DNA of 64,000 nucleotides from Methanospirillum stamsii (GTDB lineage Archaea; Halobacteriota; Methanomicrobia; Methanomicrobiales; Methanospirillaceae), in the NCBI RefSeq assembly GCF_046244385.1, contig NZ_CP176366.1, forward strand, positions 2,046,001-2,110,000, in the 5' to 3' direction. Below, piece by piece: positions 56,685-64,000 of this stretch; the first letter of the stretch is position 1; each line of letters begins with the position of its first letter. A program made the position numbers and the translations under genes. The notes beneath the pieces were generated by a model. The model worked only from the letters and a program-made list of their open reading frames with translations, did not search any database and was not told the origin of the DNA.

Positions 56685-57090
56685 CTGCAATGCCCTTCAT
56701 TTTTATTTCTAATTTCAATAGTATTGGATAATATTCAGTAACAATTTTCTCTAAAATATCATTGGCGGTTTTCTCATCATAAGTATGTGCCGTACTGTTT
56801 CTGCTTTCAATCATGTTCATCCAGGTTTCACCATCAAATATCAGGTCCATTGCTATTGCCTGACGGATAGCATCACGAGACCCTCTGATCTCCTGATATC
56901 CCTGATATAATGAGTAATCTCTCAAAAGATTCCATGAAAGTTCGTAAGTAAATTCAAATGATTTTATTAATCCCTGTTTCTCCATATTTGAAAGTGGACG
57001 AGTTGAATAGAGATCAACTCCTTCCTTTAAAATAATAAGGGCTTTTTGATAATTTGCAAGTCGTTGAATATACCGGATATCTTTCGCCAT
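56674..57090 (-). CDS. HI0074-family nucleotidyltransferase substrate-binding (HEPN-like) protein
   Basis: 138 residues, all helical: YIQRLANYQKALIILKEGVD near the N-terminus, LIKSFEFTYELSWNLLRDY and the conserved MIESRNSTAHTYDEKTA near residue 100. This matches the HI0074/NTase_sub_bind family, a HEPN relative that binds the small nucleotidyltransferase encoded just downstream. The ATG at 57090 is preferred over one four codons upstream. Confidence 0.88.
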   Translation of the reverse strand: MAKDIRYIQRLANYQKALIILKEGVDLYSTRPLSNMEKQGLIKSFEFTYELSWNLLRDYSLYQGYQEIRGSRDAIRQAIAMDLIFDGETWMNMIESRNSTAHTYDEKTANDILEKIVTEYYPILLKLEIKMKGIADAG

Positions 57091-57141
57091 TATATCCTTC
57101 ACTTATGTAACTTATCTATCTTACATTATTACATAGATTAT

Positions 57142-57490
57142 TCAATTTTTATTCAATTCATCCAGCATGGTCTGAATATGAGGTTTTAATTCAGTGATAT
57201 CCCGGGTGGCTGTTTTGTATAGTAACCTGACATCAGTTCTGAAGTAACCATGGATTAGAACATCCCGCATTCCTGCTATCTCATCCCAGGATTTCCGGAT
57301 GTCTCTCCGTCATCTCATCAGGAATCTGTTTTACAGTTTCTCCAATAATCATAATCTGATCACGAATTGCACTCATGGTTTTGTCATCATCTGAAAAATC
57401 ATCCAGTGACAGAGACCCAATGAACCGGTCTATCCCATTACAGGCATCGAGTATGTCCTGAAGGAAGAGATGAGGGTTTCTCAGATATAC
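57142..57490 (-). pseudogene. HepT-like (DUF86) HEPN gene, frameshifted
   Basis: One frame reads RNPHLFLQDILDACNGIDRF, then SAIRDQIMIIGETVKQIPDE and RHPEI, and then stops. A second frame takes over at once with WDEIAGMRDVLIHGYFRTDV and ends with HIQTMLDELNKN at 57142. The R-x4-H-x-Y ribonuclease motif (RDVLIHGY) is present but lies after the shift. The break is at the expected PEIPW site, as if two bases were lost. It pairs with the MNT gene at 57481. Confidence 0.75.
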
Positions 57491-57774
57491 ACAACATTAG
57501 AGAGAATGGGATTCCTAATTTCTGCCCGGATTGCACGTTCAGGAACTACATCAACAGGTTCCCCAAAAATTTTTTCAAGATAAATCTTTAATCCCGAGTG
57601 ATCAAGAAGGCTGGCATCATCACTAAAATCAACCAGAATATCTATGTCACTTCCCTGCCCGGTCAGATCATGTATGACCGAGCCAAAGATGCCAATCCGG
57701 GTGATATGATACTTCTGGATGAGATCAGATCGTTTTTCTTTCAATACGGAGATGACTTCTTCCTTCTTTTTCAT
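57481..57774 (-). CDS. MNT nucleotidyltransferase (MntA-like antitoxin)
   Basis: 97 residues. ITRIGIFGSVIHDLTGQGSD then IDILVDF shows the GS...D-x-D motif; EKIFGEPVDVVPERAIRAEI is the second acidic strand and the C-terminal end. The ATG at 57774 is chosen because agga lies 7 bp upstream; an earlier in-frame start adds 15 residues. MntA-type proteins AMPylate their HepT partner to silence it; the partner here is frameshifted. Confidence 0.87.
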   Translation of the reverse strand: MKKKEEVISVLKEKRSDLIQKYHITRIGIFGSVIHDLTGQGSDIDILVDFSDDASLLDHSGLKIYLEKIFGEPVDVVPERAIRAEIRNPILSNVVYI

Positions 57775-57886
57775 AGGGATGTCCTGATATTTTGTGTAAC
57801 GAGAGAAATTATCTCCCACCAGACCTGGTGCGATTATATAATTGTACTCTCAATTGTCCTTCTTCTCATAATAACACATGGATGAA

Positions 57887-58195
57887 TCAGATTACAGAAC
57901 TGACTTCATTACAATCAGGAATCTCGTTCAGATATATCTTATTGTACCGTTTATGAACAACACCTATTGGATAAATATCGGTTACTCTGACAACATCACA
58001 ATCCAAAAGTTTGGAAAATAATATTGTATCTGTTCGCCCAACATGCATTCGGTATACATCTGTGGCGAATCGTTCAATTCCTTGTGTTTGTAAGGGTTCT
58101 TCAAGTTTCCGAAGATAACTGAGAATGATCCCCCGATTTTTTTCCGGAAGATTCCTGACATAATCGTAGGCGTTTCTCTCGATTTCAACCTTCAT
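57887..58195 (-). CDS. RelE-like toxin
   Basis: 102 residues with the RelE/ParE plan: KVEIERNAYDYVRNLPEKNR at the N-terminus, then TDVYRMHVGRTDTILFSKL and VVRVTDIYPIGVVHKRY, close to the pattern of mRNA-interferase or gyrase-targeting toxins. The ATG at 58195 overlaps the stop of an upstream broken antitoxin (TAATG), so the pair was translationally coupled. The toxin frame itself is intact. Confidence 0.75.
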   Translation of the reverse strand: MKVEIERNAYDYVRNLPEKNRGIILSYLRKLEEPLQTQGIERFATDVYRMHVGRTDTILFSKLLDCDVVRVTDIYPIGVVHKRYNKIYLNEIPDCNEVSSVI

Positions 58196-58365
58196 TATTT
58201 CCAATACTCTTCAGCTTCATCCAGGAAAATAAAATCACCATTTTCAGCGACATCTCGCACATGTCTGATGAGATCCAGTTTTGTCTCTCCGAAATAAGTT
58301 CTGAAATGAGGTGATCAAAAGTTTCTTCTGGTTTTTTAAGTATTGATAGTTCCTCTCATGTTGAA
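58195..58365 (-). pseudogene. Antitoxin gene remnant, frameshifted and 5'-truncated
   Basis: One frame reads EELSILKKPEETFDHLISEL; after a shift near 58283-58288 (an A-run) the other reads LDLIRHVRDVAENGDFIFLD and EAEEYWK, ending at the toxin start. Adding one A restores a single protein. The 5' end, including the start codon, is missing and abuts the 26-bp repeat at 58366. Confidence 0.65.
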
Positions 58366-58391
58366 GGTGCGATAGGAATTCGCTAGTAAAC
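58366..58391 (+). repeat. 26-bp direct repeat, copy B
   Basis: Same orientation as copy A at 55355-55380, with one mismatch (t/a at position 20). It lies at the 5' truncation point of the antitoxin remnant. The two copies are 3.0 kb apart. Confidence 0.8.
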
Positions 58392-58461
58392 CTGTTGAGA
58401 GATATTTTATTGCCTGATAATGTCATATAAAATGAAATATTACTGATAATCAGGATCTCAT

Positions 58462-58791
58462 ATGAAACAAGAAAACCTGCCAAAACTCAATAAGAAGGTA
58501 ATATCACATCTTTCAACGATTCAGAAAGCATGCACTCGCCATCGGGTTGAGAAACTGGCAGTTTTCGGTTCAGTATTAACCGAAAAAGGAAACCCGGGTG
58601 ATATTGACATTCTGGTTACTTTTCATGATATGGATCCTGTTCAATACATGCATGAGTATTTTGGCCTTGAATCTGCTCTAGAAAAAATATTTAATCTTCC
58701 GATTGATTTGGTTGAGGAAAATGCAATAAGAAACCCGGTTTTTCGGGAGATCATAGCAGAAAGTAGTATAATAGTGTATGCTTCAACGTGA
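58462..58791 (+). CDS. Orphan MNT nucleotidyltransferase
   Basis: 109 residues. EKLAVFGSVLTEKGNPGDID has GS and D-x-D (DIDILV), with NLPIDLVEENAIRNPVF forming the second half. All key residues of the minimal nucleotidyltransferase are kept. No HEPN gene follows; the next 220 bp are AT-rich with no recognisable gene, so it appears to have lost its partner. Confidence 0.85.
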   Translation: MKQENLPKLNKKVISHLSTIQKACTRHRVEKLAVFGSVLTEKGNPGDIDILVTFHDMDPVQYMHEYFGLESALEKIFNLPIDLVEENAIRNPVFREIIAESSIIVYAST

Positions 58792-59013
58792 AATTCATAA
58801 ATTATTTTCCAACATTATTCTATCCAATCAGATGAAAATATGGGATTTATATCTATTCTCTTTAGATTAATATACGTGAAAAGAATGTGATTCTTTATTT
58901 ACACAGAAAATTAGATTCATAGTATCGGTAAACATTTCAGAACGTTAAAACATTGAATAATTTTTCACAAAAAATTAAGAAAAATTGCTCCTGATCTTTT
59001 ATGTTGTGAAAAT

Positions 59014-59304
59014 ATGAGTCTATATAGGGAAATAGTAACCCAAAAAAAGGCAATACTGGAGATAGCTTCCTCGCATGGTGCCTATAACATCCGGATCTTT
59101 GGGTCAGTAATCCGGAGCGAAGAAACCCCTGATAGTGATCTCGATCTTCTTGTAGAGTTTGAACCTGGAAGAAGTTTAATCGATCATATTGGGCTGATGT
59201 ATGATCTTCAGGATTTCCTGAATCGCAAAGTCGATATAGTTACTGAAAAAGGATTGAATAATCATATCAAAAACCAGGTAATTCAGGAGGCTGTTCCATT
59301 GTGA
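59014..59304 (+). CDS. MntA-like nucleotidyltransferase antitoxin
   Basis: 96 residues. NIRIFGSVIRSEETPDSDLD gives the GS-x10-D-x-D site and NRKVDIVTEKGLNN the third acidic residue. Its stop overlaps the GTG start of the HepT gene (GTGA). By analogy with MntA-HepT modules it would neutralise HepT by transferring AMP to it. Confidence 0.92.
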   Translation: MSLYREIVTQKKAILEIASSHGAYNIRIFGSVIRSEETPDSDLDLLVEFEPGRSLIDHIGLMYDLQDFLNRKVDIVTEKGLNNHIKNQVIQEAVPL

Positions 59305-59648
59305 AAGACAGCAGGATATTCCTCCTTCAAATTCTTGAATTTATCGCTAAAATAGAGTTGTATACTGAGAAAGGACAGAATGATTTCATGATTTCTCCAA
59401 TAGTTCAGGATGCAGTCATTCGAAATCTGGAAATAATTGGTGAAGCGGTAAAAAATATCTCTCCTTCAGTAAAATCTTCATATCCCGATATTCCTTGGCG
59501 AAATATTGCCGGATTTCGTGATATTCTCATTCATCGGTATATGGGTGTGGATTTGGATGCTGTATGGAACGTTGTTTCTTCTGACCTTCCACTTTTAAAA
59601 TCGTCAATTCATAAGATACTTTCAGATCTGAATAATAAAGGAAATTAG
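59301..59648 (+). CDS. HepT-like ribonuclease toxin (DUF86, HEPN)
   Basis: 115 residues, all helical. The HEPN R-x4-H-x-Y motif is intact in AGFRDILIHRYMGVD (Arg, His and Tyr), following the NLEIIGEAVKNIS and DIPWRNI family blocks. It starts with GTG inside the antitoxin stop. This is the only complete MntA-HepT pair in the island. Confidence 0.92.
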   Translation: MKDSRIFLLQILEFIAKIELYTEKGQNDFMISPIVQDAVIRNLEIIGEAVKNISPSVKSSYPDIPWRNIAGFRDILIHRYMGVDLDAVWNVVSSDLPLLKSSIHKILSDLNNKGN

Positions 59649-59869
59649 TCAATATCTTTTCAAAAACCCAGGATTATAGTATATATTTAAGATTTCCACT
59701 AGAAAAAAGGGAACCGTTGCATTGAAAATTAAAGTTATCTAATCATGATTAATTCTAATCGTAATTAGACAAAAATTAATCCTGTTCTTTTGAATATCCC
59801 GGAAGTAATCTCCGGCAGATCATTACACCGGAAAAAAGAATTAAATTTTATCGTATTATTCCGGAGACT

Positions 59870-60757
59870 TCAGTATTTACACTCCCCTTTTCCCTCGACA
59901 ACCTCTCCCCGGCAACAGGTCTGGCTCTTCGGGTTATAGCAGGTATCCCCACATCGCTGGGCACCGACTCCATCAAACACCTGCTGCTGGCAACAGGACT
60001 GAGTCTTCGGGTTGTAACATGAATCTCCGCATGGCTGATATCCAACCCCGTCAAACACCTGGCTCTGACAGCATGTCTGTGTTTTTGGATTGTAACATGA
60101 ATCCCCACACGGCTGGTATCCGGACCCGTCATACACCTCTCCCTGGCAACATGACTGGGTGTAGGGATCATATGTCGTATCTCCACAGAACATCTTTCCT
60201 TTCCCGTCGTACACTTTGCCTTGCGAGCAGAACTGCGTATCTCCATTAAAACAGGCATTGCCACACTCTTGCCAGTTTGCCCCTTCATACACCTTATTAT
60301 TACAGCATGACTGGGTTGTTACATCATAACAGGCATTGCCACAGGCTCTCCAGTACGGGCCATCCAGGATCTGACCATTACAACACGACTGGGAATTCTC
60401 ATTAAACTGAACACCATGACAGGAAGAATAGCACCTGCTTCCGTTCACCGGATATCCGTCACAACAGACCTGTGTTTCACGGTTAAAACATACTCCTTTA
60501 CATTCGCCCCACATCAGGCCGTCATATACCTGTCCCTTGCAGCATGACTGGGAACTCGGATCATAGCAACTGTCGCCACAGGGAGCAACCTGCTTTGGAT
60601 TATCATACACCTTTCCCTGACAACAGGCCTGTTTCTCCGGATCATACGAACTGTCCCCGCATGGAACAGTGGCAGCATAGACTCCGATTATGAAAACAGA
60701 TATGATGACCATGATCAAAAGACACAATCCACCAATCCTGAAATGGTTTTTTTCCAT
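59870..60757 (-). CDS. Galaxin-like Cys-rich repeat protein
   Basis: 295 residues. A signal anchor or signal peptide (about 8-28) precedes ten tandem repeats of about 23-29 residues with the pattern CGDSCYNPKTQTCCxxxVFDG, each with a di-cysteine. About fifty cysteines in all could form disulfides outside the cell. The design closely resembles galaxin repeats of animal matrix proteins. The later repeats (7-10) are the most alike, suggesting recent expansion at the C-terminal side. No enzymatic motif is present; a structural surface role is likely. Confidence 0.8.
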   Translation of the reverse strand: MEKNHFRIGGLCLLIMVIISVFIIGVYAATVPCGDSSYDPEKQACCQGKVYDNPKQVAPCGDSCYDPSSQSCCKGQVYDGLMWGECKGVCFNRETQVCCDGYPVNGSRCYSSCHGVQFNENSQSCCNGQILDGPYWRACGNACYDVTTQSCCNNKVYEGANWQECGNACFNGDTQFCSQGKVYDGKGKMFCGDTTYDPYTQSCCQGEVYDGSGYQPCGDSCYNPKTQTCCQSQVFDGVGYQPCGDSCYNPKTQSCCQQQVFDGVGAQRCGDTCYNPKSQTCCRGEVVEGKGECKY

Positions 60758-60892
60758 GTATTTTTATATTGCTTCACACCACAAGTAGTCTTCGCTACCA
60801 TTGTCCGGACTAAAAAAAAGCCCCGGACTCCATCTTACCTCTGACTCCTGATCCTTTTTCAACCTCCGGGGTGAATACATACAATAAAGAAT

Positions 60893-62389
60893 ATGGATCA
60901 GAGGTTTTTCCAGTTAACCGGAACAGATGTGCAAAAATATTCATGGATAATCCCGCCTGATGCCATGATAGCAGTTGGAGAACTTGTGGTGGTCACTGAC
61001 GAGAACCCGGGTATCAGGTACTTTGCCAGAGTAACCGGAATCGGACATGACGTACAATCAGGCGGGTTCCTGGTACATGCTCTCCCCATTGGCTGCACTG
61101 GTCCGGATGGCATATTCAGAAAACCGCGAACCATGCCTCCTCTACATTCTCCTGTCAGATCCCTGGATACAAAGGAAACCCTCCTGCTCCGTCGTTTTAT
61201 GGGTGAACTTGAAGTCGGGTATTTAATGAGTGGAAACCAGCAGATAACCACGCTTCCGGTTGGTATCCCGGCTCAAGCACTAAATCAGCACCTTGGCATA
61301 TTTGCAACCACCGGAATGGGAAAAAGTAATCTCATGAAGGTCTTTTGTGCTTCGGCCATCAATACCCGGAAATCCGGCATACTCCTCACCGACCCTCACG
61401 GAGAATATGCAACCGGAGAGCCTGGTTCTCCGTCATCCCGGGGCCTTGTCCACCATCCCCTGGCCCCGGAAGGTCTGTCGGTCTTTACGATTCGTGACGC
61501 CCGGATTGCAGACGAGTACGGGATGAAACCACTCCAGATCTGTTATAACGATCTCTCTATTGCAGACCTCGGGCTGGTATTTGATCTTACTCAGAGTGAA
61601 TACGAAGTAGTAAATCTCCTCCTCCCGTTTCAGACCAGTGATATCATTGATTTTTTTGTAAACGAACAGGTGGAATCCCTTCCATCTCATCTCCGGACAA
61701 CTGCATACATCGGTAACCAGCAGGATATTGCCCAGCGTATCAGAAGCGGATCCCCGGATGCCTTACGCCTGGTTCAGCGTCAGGTCAGAACACTCCTTGA
61801 TCTAACCTCCGGGTTCGTACATGAAAAGAATTCTTCACTTCCTGAAATTCTGGCAGCACTCGATGCGAACAAGGTGGTATTGATTGATATTCCCGGCATC
61901 AGCGACGCTGCAGAACTCTTCATCCTCTCTGCAATCTCCCGTGCGGTTTTCAAAGAAAAACAACACCGGTTCATCGGACAGGGCTCCACCGGTAATCAGG
62001 GGACCGTCCTCATCTGTATCGAAGAAGCTCAGCGTGTGCTCTCACAGCGGTCAGAAAAAACAGGAATCTTTCGTGAGATTGCAATGGAGGGAAGAAAATT
62101 CGGGCTTGGTATCGGGGTTATCACCCAGCAACCAAAAAACATTGATCAACGGGTTTTAGCCCAGATGAATACCCTCTTTGTGATGGGGCTTGCAGACCGG
62201 CAGGATAGGGAGATCATTGCATCATCGGCAAAACACGATCTCCGGGTTCTGGATACGGAAATTCAGACCCTTGACCGGGGTGATGTAATCATCTCAACGA
62301 TTGGCATACCGTTCCCGGTCAGTTGCCATATTCATCATTTTGAAGCATATCTGGACAGGCTTTGGGAATCTGCTTCCGGATTTACCTGA
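60893..62389 (+). CDS. HerA-type ATPase (DUF87)
   Basis: 498 residues. An N-terminal HAS-barrel-like part (AVGELVVVTDENPGIRYFAR, residues ~26-110) precedes the RecA-type motor with Walker A FATTGMGKSNLMK (~138-150), the DPHGEYA motif, Walker B VLICIEEAQRVL and an arginine-finger-like end (ADRQDREIIASS). HerA-type hexamers translocate DNA and in archaea work with NurA in end resection; no nurA is in the window, so it may be a HerA paralogue with another role. It overlaps the formate channel gene tail to tail by 8 bp. Confidence 0.88.
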   Translation: MDQRFFQLTGTDVQKYSWIIPPDAMIAVGELVVVTDENPGIRYFARVTGIGHDVQSGGFLVHALPIGCTGPDGIFRKPRTMPPLHSPVRSLDTKETLLLRRFMGELEVGYLMSGNQQITTLPVGIPAQALNQHLGIFATTGMGKSNLMKVFCASAINTRKSGILLTDPHGEYATGEPGSPSSRGLVHHPLAPEGLSVFTIRDARIADEYGMKPLQICYNDLSIADLGLVFDLTQSEYEVVNLLLPFQTSDIIDFFVNEQVESLPSHLRTTAYIGNQQDIAQRIRSGSPDALRLVQRQVRTLLDLTSGFVHEKNSSLPEILAALDANKVVLIDIPGISDAAELFILSAISRAVFKEKQHRFIGQGSTGNQGTVLICIEEAQRVLSQRSEKTGIFREIAMEGRKFGLGIGVITQQPKNIDQRVLAQMNTLFVMGLADRQDREIIASSAKHDLRVLDTEIQTLDRGDVIISTIGIPFPVSCHIHHFEAYLDRLWESASGFT

Positions 62390-63242
62390 AAATCTCTTTC
62401 TGAAATGCAACCCAGAGTAACAGTCCTGAAAAAACCAACCCTCCGACAAGGTTTCCTACGCTTGCAGGAATGAGATTATTCAGGAAAAAGGCACTCCAGC
62501 TCAGGTTTGCTGCAAGCGGTCCCACCTGTGCAACCTGCATGAATGTCAGCGATGGAGCAGCCATAAGACCAGCCGGGATAAGGCAGGCATTGGTTATTGC
62601 ATGTTCAAATCCTGTTGATACCATTGCCATCGCCGGAAACCAGATCCCGACAATTTTTCCAATCGCATCATCTGCACAGATACCAAGGAGCACCGCAAGG
62701 TTCAGCAGCCATCCGGCAGCGATAGCCTTCAGGAAACATGACAAAATACCGAAAATCCCCGGATAACTGCAATGTTCTGCAGCAAATGTGACCATGGAGA
62801 CTGCATACTGATTGGCAACAATTCCATCCGGTCCTGACTGAAGGAGAACTCCGGAGGTTACAAGATATGCGAATCCCAATGCACCGATAATATTTCCTGC
62901 ATATGAGAGGATCCAAAGCCTGAAGACTGCCAGCCAACTGCATTTATATGAAAATGCTGCAAATGGGGCAAGCATTGCGTCACCGGTAAAAAGCTCTGCT
63001 CCGGTCAGGACGATGAGAATAAGTCCGAGAGGAAAAACTAGGCCCATGATGAACTGTTCCATACCCTTTCCAAGTGATGTGGCAACACCGGTTGACACAA
63101 TTATCATGAGGGCAGCACCCATTCCGATATAGGCTCCGGCCATTCCTCCCCGAAGAAGAATGTTCCATGCCGGCAGAGACATCCGGTACCTTCCTGATTC
63201 AGCACCTTTTGCGATGATTTCGTATGGTGATTGATAACTCAT
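62382..63242 (-). CDS. fdhC: Formate/nitrite transporter family channel (FdhC/FocA-like)
   Basis: 286 residues with six or seven membrane helices. Signatures: the N-terminal YEIIAKGAESGRYRMSLPAW, GAELFTGDAMLAPFAAFS, AAGWLLNLAVLLGICADDA, GFEHAITNACLIPAG and the NLVGGLVFSG end. It moves formate across the membrane; formate is a substrate for many Methanomicrobiales. No formate dehydrogenase gene lies next to it here, so the substrate is inferred from the family. Confidence 0.9.
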   Translation of the reverse strand: MSYQSPYEIIAKGAESGRYRMSLPAWNILLRGGMAGAYIGMGAALMIIVSTGVATSLGKGMEQFIMGLVFPLGLILIVLTGAELFTGDAMLAPFAAFSYKCSWLAVFRLWILSYAGNIIGALGFAYLVTSGVLLQSGPDGIVANQYAVSMVTFAAEHCSYPGIFGILSCFLKAIAAGWLLNLAVLLGICADDAIGKIVGIWFPAMAMVSTGFEHAITNACLIPAGLMAAPSLTFMQVAQVGPLAANLSWSAFFLNNLIPASVGNLVGGLVFSGLLLWVAFQKEIFR

Positions 63243-63310
63243 GGAATCTTCCTGGATTATTATCCTGTGTGTTTTTGAATGAAGTCTTCTCTATTGCTTG
63301 TTTTTCTCTC

Positions 63311-64000
63311 TTAAGTAATTACCATGTATGCGATAACTGATAACACCACTGCGAGCAGCAGCATTCCGGCACTGATGGGAACTACATACACAAGAATGGT
63401 GTTGACGATACTCGCAAGCTGGGCAATTGAATCAGATCCGAAGATAACTACCCCATTGCAGGTCGCAGAACTACCGGCGGCTTTTGCATCAGAGCAGTCA
63501 AGAAGAGCCTTCTCAACCCCGTCAAGGACATGGATAATCAGTTCATCCGGAGAGATATTCTGTCCTACCGGGTTTTTCCCTGATATGGTATTTACCACAT
63601 GGGTATCTGAAGTCATGACTTCGGCTTCATCAACCAGGGTCAGTACTTCATCCCGAATTCGTTCCCGGACGCCCTGGGCCATGTTGTTCCCATCAATCAG
63701 GATATATGCGGTCTTCACTCCTCCGGCTTCTGTAACCAACACCTGAAGACCGATGTCACCAATCCCCTCTTCACGGGAATAGGGTAGAGGAAGGTGGGCA
63801 TACCCGGCTTTCAGGGGATAACGGAGGATCGTCTCCCATTGGTCCATCGCCTGGGATGCAGCGGTGAAGTATTCATGTGCAGTCCGGGTTCCTGGCAGGA
63901 TAACGTCAATTTCTTCCCCAAGGCAGTTATGTGCATCAACAAATCCAATATGGGGAGTAATTTTGTGACCTTCGCAGATGATGGCATGTCCGATTCCAAA
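63311..64000 (-). CDS. DUF2070-like membrane protein, C-terminal part (partial)
   Basis: About 229 residues are in the window; the frame runs off the right edge without a start. The part seen has GIGHAIICEGHKITPHIGFV, the DAHNCLGEEIDV motif, GIGDIGLQVLVTEAGGVKTA, YILIDGNNM, MTSDTHVVN and a C-terminal membrane helix (VYVVPISAGMLLLAVVLSVI). This matches archaeal DUF2070, a family with a metal-ligand-like soluble domain and unknown function. Confidence 0.82.
   Translation of the reverse strand, partial: FGIGHAIICEGHKITPHIGFVDAHNCLGEEIDVILPGTRTAHEYFTAASQAMDQWETILRYPLKAGYAHLPLPYSREEGIGDIGLQVLVTEAGGVKTAYILIDGNNMAQGVRERIRDEVLTLVDEAEVMTSDTHVVNTISGKNPVGQNISPDELIIHVLDGVEKALLDCSDAKAAGSSATCNGVVIFGSDSIAQLASIVNTILVYVVPISAGMLLLAVVLSVIAYMVIT

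Noticed and set aside
55355..58391. The two 26-bp repeats as a CRISPR remnant
   Set aside because: Only two copies exist, 3 kb apart, with no regular spacing and no cas genes nearby.
59870..60757. DNA repeats in the Cys-rich gene as minisatellite or CRISPR
   Set aside because: The periodicity is in codons of an intact reading frame with conserved cysteines, so protein repeats explain it.
60893..62389. HerA-type ATPase as part of a HerA-NurA-Mre11-Rad50 repair operon or a Sir2-HerA defence system
   Set aside because: No nurA, mre11, rad50 or sir2-like gene is adjacent in the window; neighbours are a galaxin-like gene and a formate channel.

Overview
The window looks like a chromosome segment of a methanogenic archaeon of the order Methanomicrobiales, most like Methanospirillum. 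I infer this from the combination of split RNA polymerase genes (A'/A'' and B'/B''), F420H2:NADP oxidoreductase, SepCysS (tRNA-dependent cysteine synthesis), a FocA/FdhC-type formate channel, methanogen-type DUF families (DUF473, DUF2070, DUF2150, DUF5814) and many small secreted proteins and lipoproteins. No database search was possible, so family names rest on recognised motifs.

Layout. 1-2103: the 3' half of 23S rRNA, tRNA-Cys(GCA) and two tandem 5S genes with a tRNA-like scrap between them. 2203-6961: a secreted beta-rich protein, a polar amino acid ABC transporter (two permeases, an ATPase and a lipoprotein receptor) and a divergent second receptor. 7044-15533: an EamA exporter with a His-rich tail, a fused N-carbamoylputrescine amidase/agmatine deiminase, MscL, a Nif3-like protein, a SWIM protein, alanyl-tRNA synthetase and a membrane-anchored winged-helix protein. 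15574-29658: nitrogen metabolism (glnA divergent from a four-gene glutamate synthase operon ending in an FrhB-like subunit, an atypical PII-like protein and gdhA), with ferritin, fno, a VOC protein and a degenerate nuclease-like protein. 29940-39108: tRNA-Lys followed by rpoH-rpoB2-rpoB1-rpoA1-rpoA2-rpl30e-nusA. The A'' subunit carries an N-terminal extension of about 250 residues built from two repeats. 39184-48780: tRNA-Arg, DUF473 and PAC2 genes, and a partner-switching signalling locus (chagasin-like lipoprotein, RsbU-like phosphatase, STAS, RsbW-like kinase, and an opposing metallo-beta-lactamase/ATPase-like fusion), then a methyltransferase and two tandem chagasin-like lipoproteins. 48880-52639: DUF5814/DUF2150, thiI, and pscS with a small overlapping gene. 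52863-54617: a TPR/Ltp-domain secreted protein and a beheaded surface-protein fragment. 54687-59648: a decaying island of nucleotidyltransferase (MNT)/HEPN and RelE-type toxin-antitoxin modules. Some are intact; others carry frameshifts or stops. A 26-bp direct repeat sits at two truncation points. 59870-64000: a galaxin-like Cys-repeat protein, a HerA-type ATPase, a formate channel and a partial DUF2070 membrane protein.

How the genes work together. Glutamine synthetase, glutamate synthase, the PII-like protein and glutamate dehydrogenase cover ammonium assimilation. ThiI and SepCysS sit together and both handle persulfide sulfur. The RsbU/STAS/RsbW set implies a phosphorylation-dependent switch whose input may be a lipoprotein-associated extracytoplasmic sensor. 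The most unusual items are the RpoA2 extension, the partner-switching locus with its metallo-beta-lactamase/ATPase-like fusion, the MNT/HEPN island with its direct repeats, the galaxin-like protein, and the small gene coupled to pscS.
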